Assembly (NCBI GenBank): GCA_963665215.2 | Contig: CAXXWW010000008.1 | Span: 248,001 to 312,000, forward strand | Origin: G963665215 sp963665215 | GTDB lineage: Bacteria; Chloroflexota; Dehalococcoidia; Lucifugimonadales; CAUZJF01 | Direction: 5' to 3' | DNA: 64,000 bases | Shown: positions 61,815-64,000 of the stretch, in pieces | How the letters are laid out: each line of letters starts with the position of its first letter | How positions within the stretch are numbered: position 1 is the stretch's first letter | Position numbers and translations under genes: made by a program | Notes under the pieces: generated by a model | Database searches by the model: none | Told to the model about the DNA's origin: nothing | What the model saw: only the letters and a program-made list of their open reading frames with translations

Positions 61815-62562
61815 ATGCTGGGCATTACCCCCACCATTGCCATGAGCGAACGAGATCGCGCAACGCTAAAGCTGGCAGCGGGGTTTGCATTCTATTGGCT
61901 GGTCTGTCTGCGCCTGGATGCCGAGTCCACTGCCATAACTCAGGCGTTCCTCGGTCTTACAACCTGGACGTTCCTTGCTGTGGTGCTCCGGTCCTCTTCC
62001 TGGGAGGAGCGGATCCAGGTGGCCACCATTATCGGTGTGGCAACCTTCTTCGAATGCCTATTTTCGCTGATTTGGGGTGCCTATGAGTACCGCCTGGGCA
62101 ATCTGCCCATCTACGTCCCAGCTGGACATGGCCTCTTCTACTACACGGCGCTGCGGCTAGCTGAACTGTCGATTCTGCGTCGCCACTCGCGGCTCATAGT
62201 TTCGTGTGTGTTCATGGGCTCGGCAGCCCTCCTCGCTCGTAACCTGGGGTCTGCGCCGCTCTCCGAGTTCTCAGATATGTTGGGCCTGGTTACCTGGGTA
62301 ACCTATCATTCCCTTCATCCTCCGCAAGCGGTTCGCTCTTTTGTACGCTGTGTCCTTCGCCATGACCATGGCACTTGAGTTCTACGGCACGAGCCTGGGT
62401 GTTTGGACCTGGGCGCCGATATTGCCGTGGCTGAGGCTGTCAGCCGCGAATCCACCGGCGTGCATCGGGGCGGGTTACTGTATCATGGATGCCATTACCC
62501 GATGGCTTGCACCACGAGCGCACGGAGTGCTGCGACGGAAGCTCTCTGCCGCCCAGGTTTAA
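61815..62562 (+). pseudogene. Polytopic membrane protein of unknown function, one frameshift
   Basis: About 245 residues if repaired, with roughly seven hydrophobic segments. The first frame (61815 or ATG 61842) covers LKLAAGFAFYWLVCLRLDAE to LGLVTWVT. One base too many near 62306 then moves the reading to IIPFILRKRFALLYAVSFAM, which continues through LEFYGTSLGVWTWAP and SAANPPACIGAGYCIMDA to 62562. GTSLGVWTW(A/R)P and NPPxCIGAGYCIxDA are conserved in a membrane family seen in actinobacteria and others without known role. It is a sequencing error or a recent mutation, since the second part is well preserved. Confidence 0.7.
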
Positions 62563-62784
62563 AGCGGACGTTGGAGTAAATACGACACTGAGCGCATCTC
62601 CTATCTCTGACCCGCCAAGCCCGCTCGATCCCCGGGTCTGCTCAACTCTGGGGGATGGGAGTAGCCCTTTGTCGTCATGGCTTGACCCACAACCTCACCT
62701 CAAGCTTCCATTAGTCCTGACCCCCTCGCGGTCCATCAGCCAGAATCCGTACTTCGATGGGCTGGGAGATATCTGCCTAAGTGC
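62563..62784. other. Intergenic, no gene recognised
   Basis: Nothing with protein character between the membrane gene and repeat R copy f. Confidence 0.35.
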
Positions 62785-62841
62785 TATACCACGGCCCTCG
62801 TCGAGGATGGTGCGTTGTCAAGCGCGCGCAGCCTGATGTTG
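62785..62841 (-). repeat. Dispersed repeat family R, copy f (fragment)
   Basis: On the minus strand it reads CAGGCTGCGCGCGCTTGACA, ACGCACCATCCTCGACGAGG, GCCGTGGTAT. This matches the central part of copy e 1.2 kb away with few changes. Confidence 0.6.
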
Positions 62842-62937
62842 AAAATGTCGGCTAGAAGGCCTTGGAATCCATTACGCTACCCCCCGAACGTTCCGGTGCA
62901 CGGATACCTAACCCCTGTCTGTTGGAGCTGATTGGAT

Positions 62938-64000
62938 CATCAACACCTACCGCGCCGCTGCCATCGGAAGAACGGGTCGAGGAGACTACGGTCACGGCCT
63001 TGATGTGGCCTACCGGGGACTGTCTGACGTTCGGTTAGTTGCCGTTGCCGACTCTGATCCAGATGGGCTGCGGGCGGCCGGAGAGCGGACAGGAGCTGAG
63101 CGGCTCTACTCCGACTACCGAGAGATGCTGGAGAAGGAGCGCCCAGATCTCGTGAGCGTCTGTCCCCGTTGGCTCGATTGTCACGCCGACATGGTGATTG
63201 CCTGCGCTGATGCCGGCGTCAAGGGAATCTTCTGCGAGAAGCCCTTCGCGCGGACCCTGGCCGAGGCGGACGCCATGATCGATGCTTGTAAACGCAGTGG
63301 GGTGAGGCTGGCCGTTGCACATCGGAGAGCGAGCGCCTATGAGCAATACGCCAAAACGCTCGTCGATCAGGGCGTTATCGGCGAGGTCCAGGTGATGCGA
63401 GGGCGCGGCAAAGCTGACCACCGGGCTGGTGCAATGGACCTGATGGTTTTGGGCACCCACATCCTGGATAGCATGGGTTTCTTCGCTGACTCGGACGTGG
63501 CGTGGGCCCACGGACATGTGACTCAGGCCGGGCGAGAGGTTACGGCAGACGACATCCGTGATGGAGAGGAGGGTGTCGGACTGCTGGCCGGGAACGCCGT
63601 GGCCGCATACTATGTGTTCAAGAACGGCGTCACGGCGCACTTCGAGTCATACGCAGCCGACATAGCGGGTGGCCGCAGCGGGCGCGGCTTTGGATTCGAG
63701 GTATATGGGACCAGGGGCATCATTTCCTTACGGAACTCTCCGTCGGGGGAGATGTTCCTCTACCCTAATGGCGTTTGGATACCGGCTGAAGCGGACGGCA
63801 AATGGGAACAGATTAAACTTCAACAATGGGAAGACAGGCCGCAAGGTGTTTCGCCAACGCACCTGAGCAACCAGACTATCGTGAGAGAGTTGATCCAGGC
63901 CATCGAGGAGGATAGGGACGTGGTCGCGGCCTCAAGCGGCCGGGATGCCCGTGCCGCCCTCGAGATGATCATGGCCGTGCACGAGTCTCAACGGCTTAAG
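62938..64000 (+). CDS. Gfo/Idh/MocA-family oxidoreductase, 2 (3' end outside window)
   Basis: 354 residues are visible and the frame is open to the window end. YRAAAIGRTGRGDYGHGLDV is the Rossmann start with GxGxxG-like spacing. KGIFCEKPFARTLAEAD carries the catalytic Lys, and GTHILDSMGFF and the C-terminal sheet domain (GFEVYGTRGIISLRN) follow. It probably dehydrogenates a sugar-like substrate. The in-frame upstream stop is TAA near 62912 and no ATG, GTG or TTG lies between it and the fold. ATC 62938, after TTGGAG, stands where ATG is expected, so a rare start codon or a mutated start is likely. Confidence 0.8.

Noticed and set aside
1..64000. CRISPR array or toxin-antitoxin / defence locus
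   Set aside because: No regularly spaced repeats, Cas, restriction, or toxin-antitoxin genes were seen; the only close-set repeats are the tandem duplications listed.

Overview
This 64 kb window is GC-rich bacterial DNA. The gene mix suggests a Chloroflexota bacterium, possibly of the SAR202 / Dehalococcoidia type: PPi-type phosphofructokinase, a HemW/HolA/YchF housekeeping block, two phytanoyl-CoA-dioxygenase-like enzymes, enolase-superfamily and amidohydrolase enzymes, Gfo/Idh/MocA dehydrogenases, ThuA, LmbE and a reductive-dehalogenase-like Fe-S protein. This assignment rests on gene content only; there is no rRNA in the window.

Layout. 0-5.2 kb: a YciI-like gene, an IS1380-family element and a PAS sensor kinase broken by a 324-bp MITE and tandem duplications. 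5.6-24 kb: mostly housekeeping. It holds tRNA-Asn, a clpC-type gene split by an IS481-family element, holA, a DUF1232 gene, ychF, a HIT gene, hemW, a PPi-PFK gene, panE, an acyl-CoA synthetase, an FAD oxidoreductase, an HtrA protease, an HU gene and a hybrid histidine kinase. 24-57 kb: an accessory zone packed with insertion sequences between small-molecule catabolic genes, several of them truncated or split (adenosine deaminase, L-rhamnonate-dehydratase-like, PHP, ThuA). tRNA-Cys lies here. 57-64 kb: a cupin gene, then a thiol-stress module (SigR-like ECF sigma, TlpA-like lipoprotein, RsrA-like zinc anti-sigma, CcdA), a frameshifted membrane protein gene, and a Gfo/Idh/MocA gene running off the end.

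Mobile DNA dominates. There are 14 end-to-end IS copies of four types: 5 IS1380-like of 1723 bp, 5 IS256-like of 1368 bp, 2 IS630-like of 1237 and 1445 bp, and 2 IS481-like of 1286 bp. Together they make about 20.7 kb, or 32% of the window. Copies of each type are nearly identical, which points to a recent burst. All nine copies left of about 43.4 kb read on the + strand and all five right of 44.3 kb read on the - strand. Several insertions can be removed on paper, using their target duplications, to restore an in-frame host gene.

The strongest functional lead is the redox module at 58.2-61.2 kb. It combines a SigR-type sigma factor, an RsrA-type anti-sigma with the C/H/C/C zinc ligands, and a GGGAAT-N18-GTT promoter matching the SigR consensus, wired to a TlpA/CcdA extracytoplasmic thiol-reduction pair. 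The strongest structural lead is an unnamed dispersed repeat family (called R here) with at least six diverged copies.
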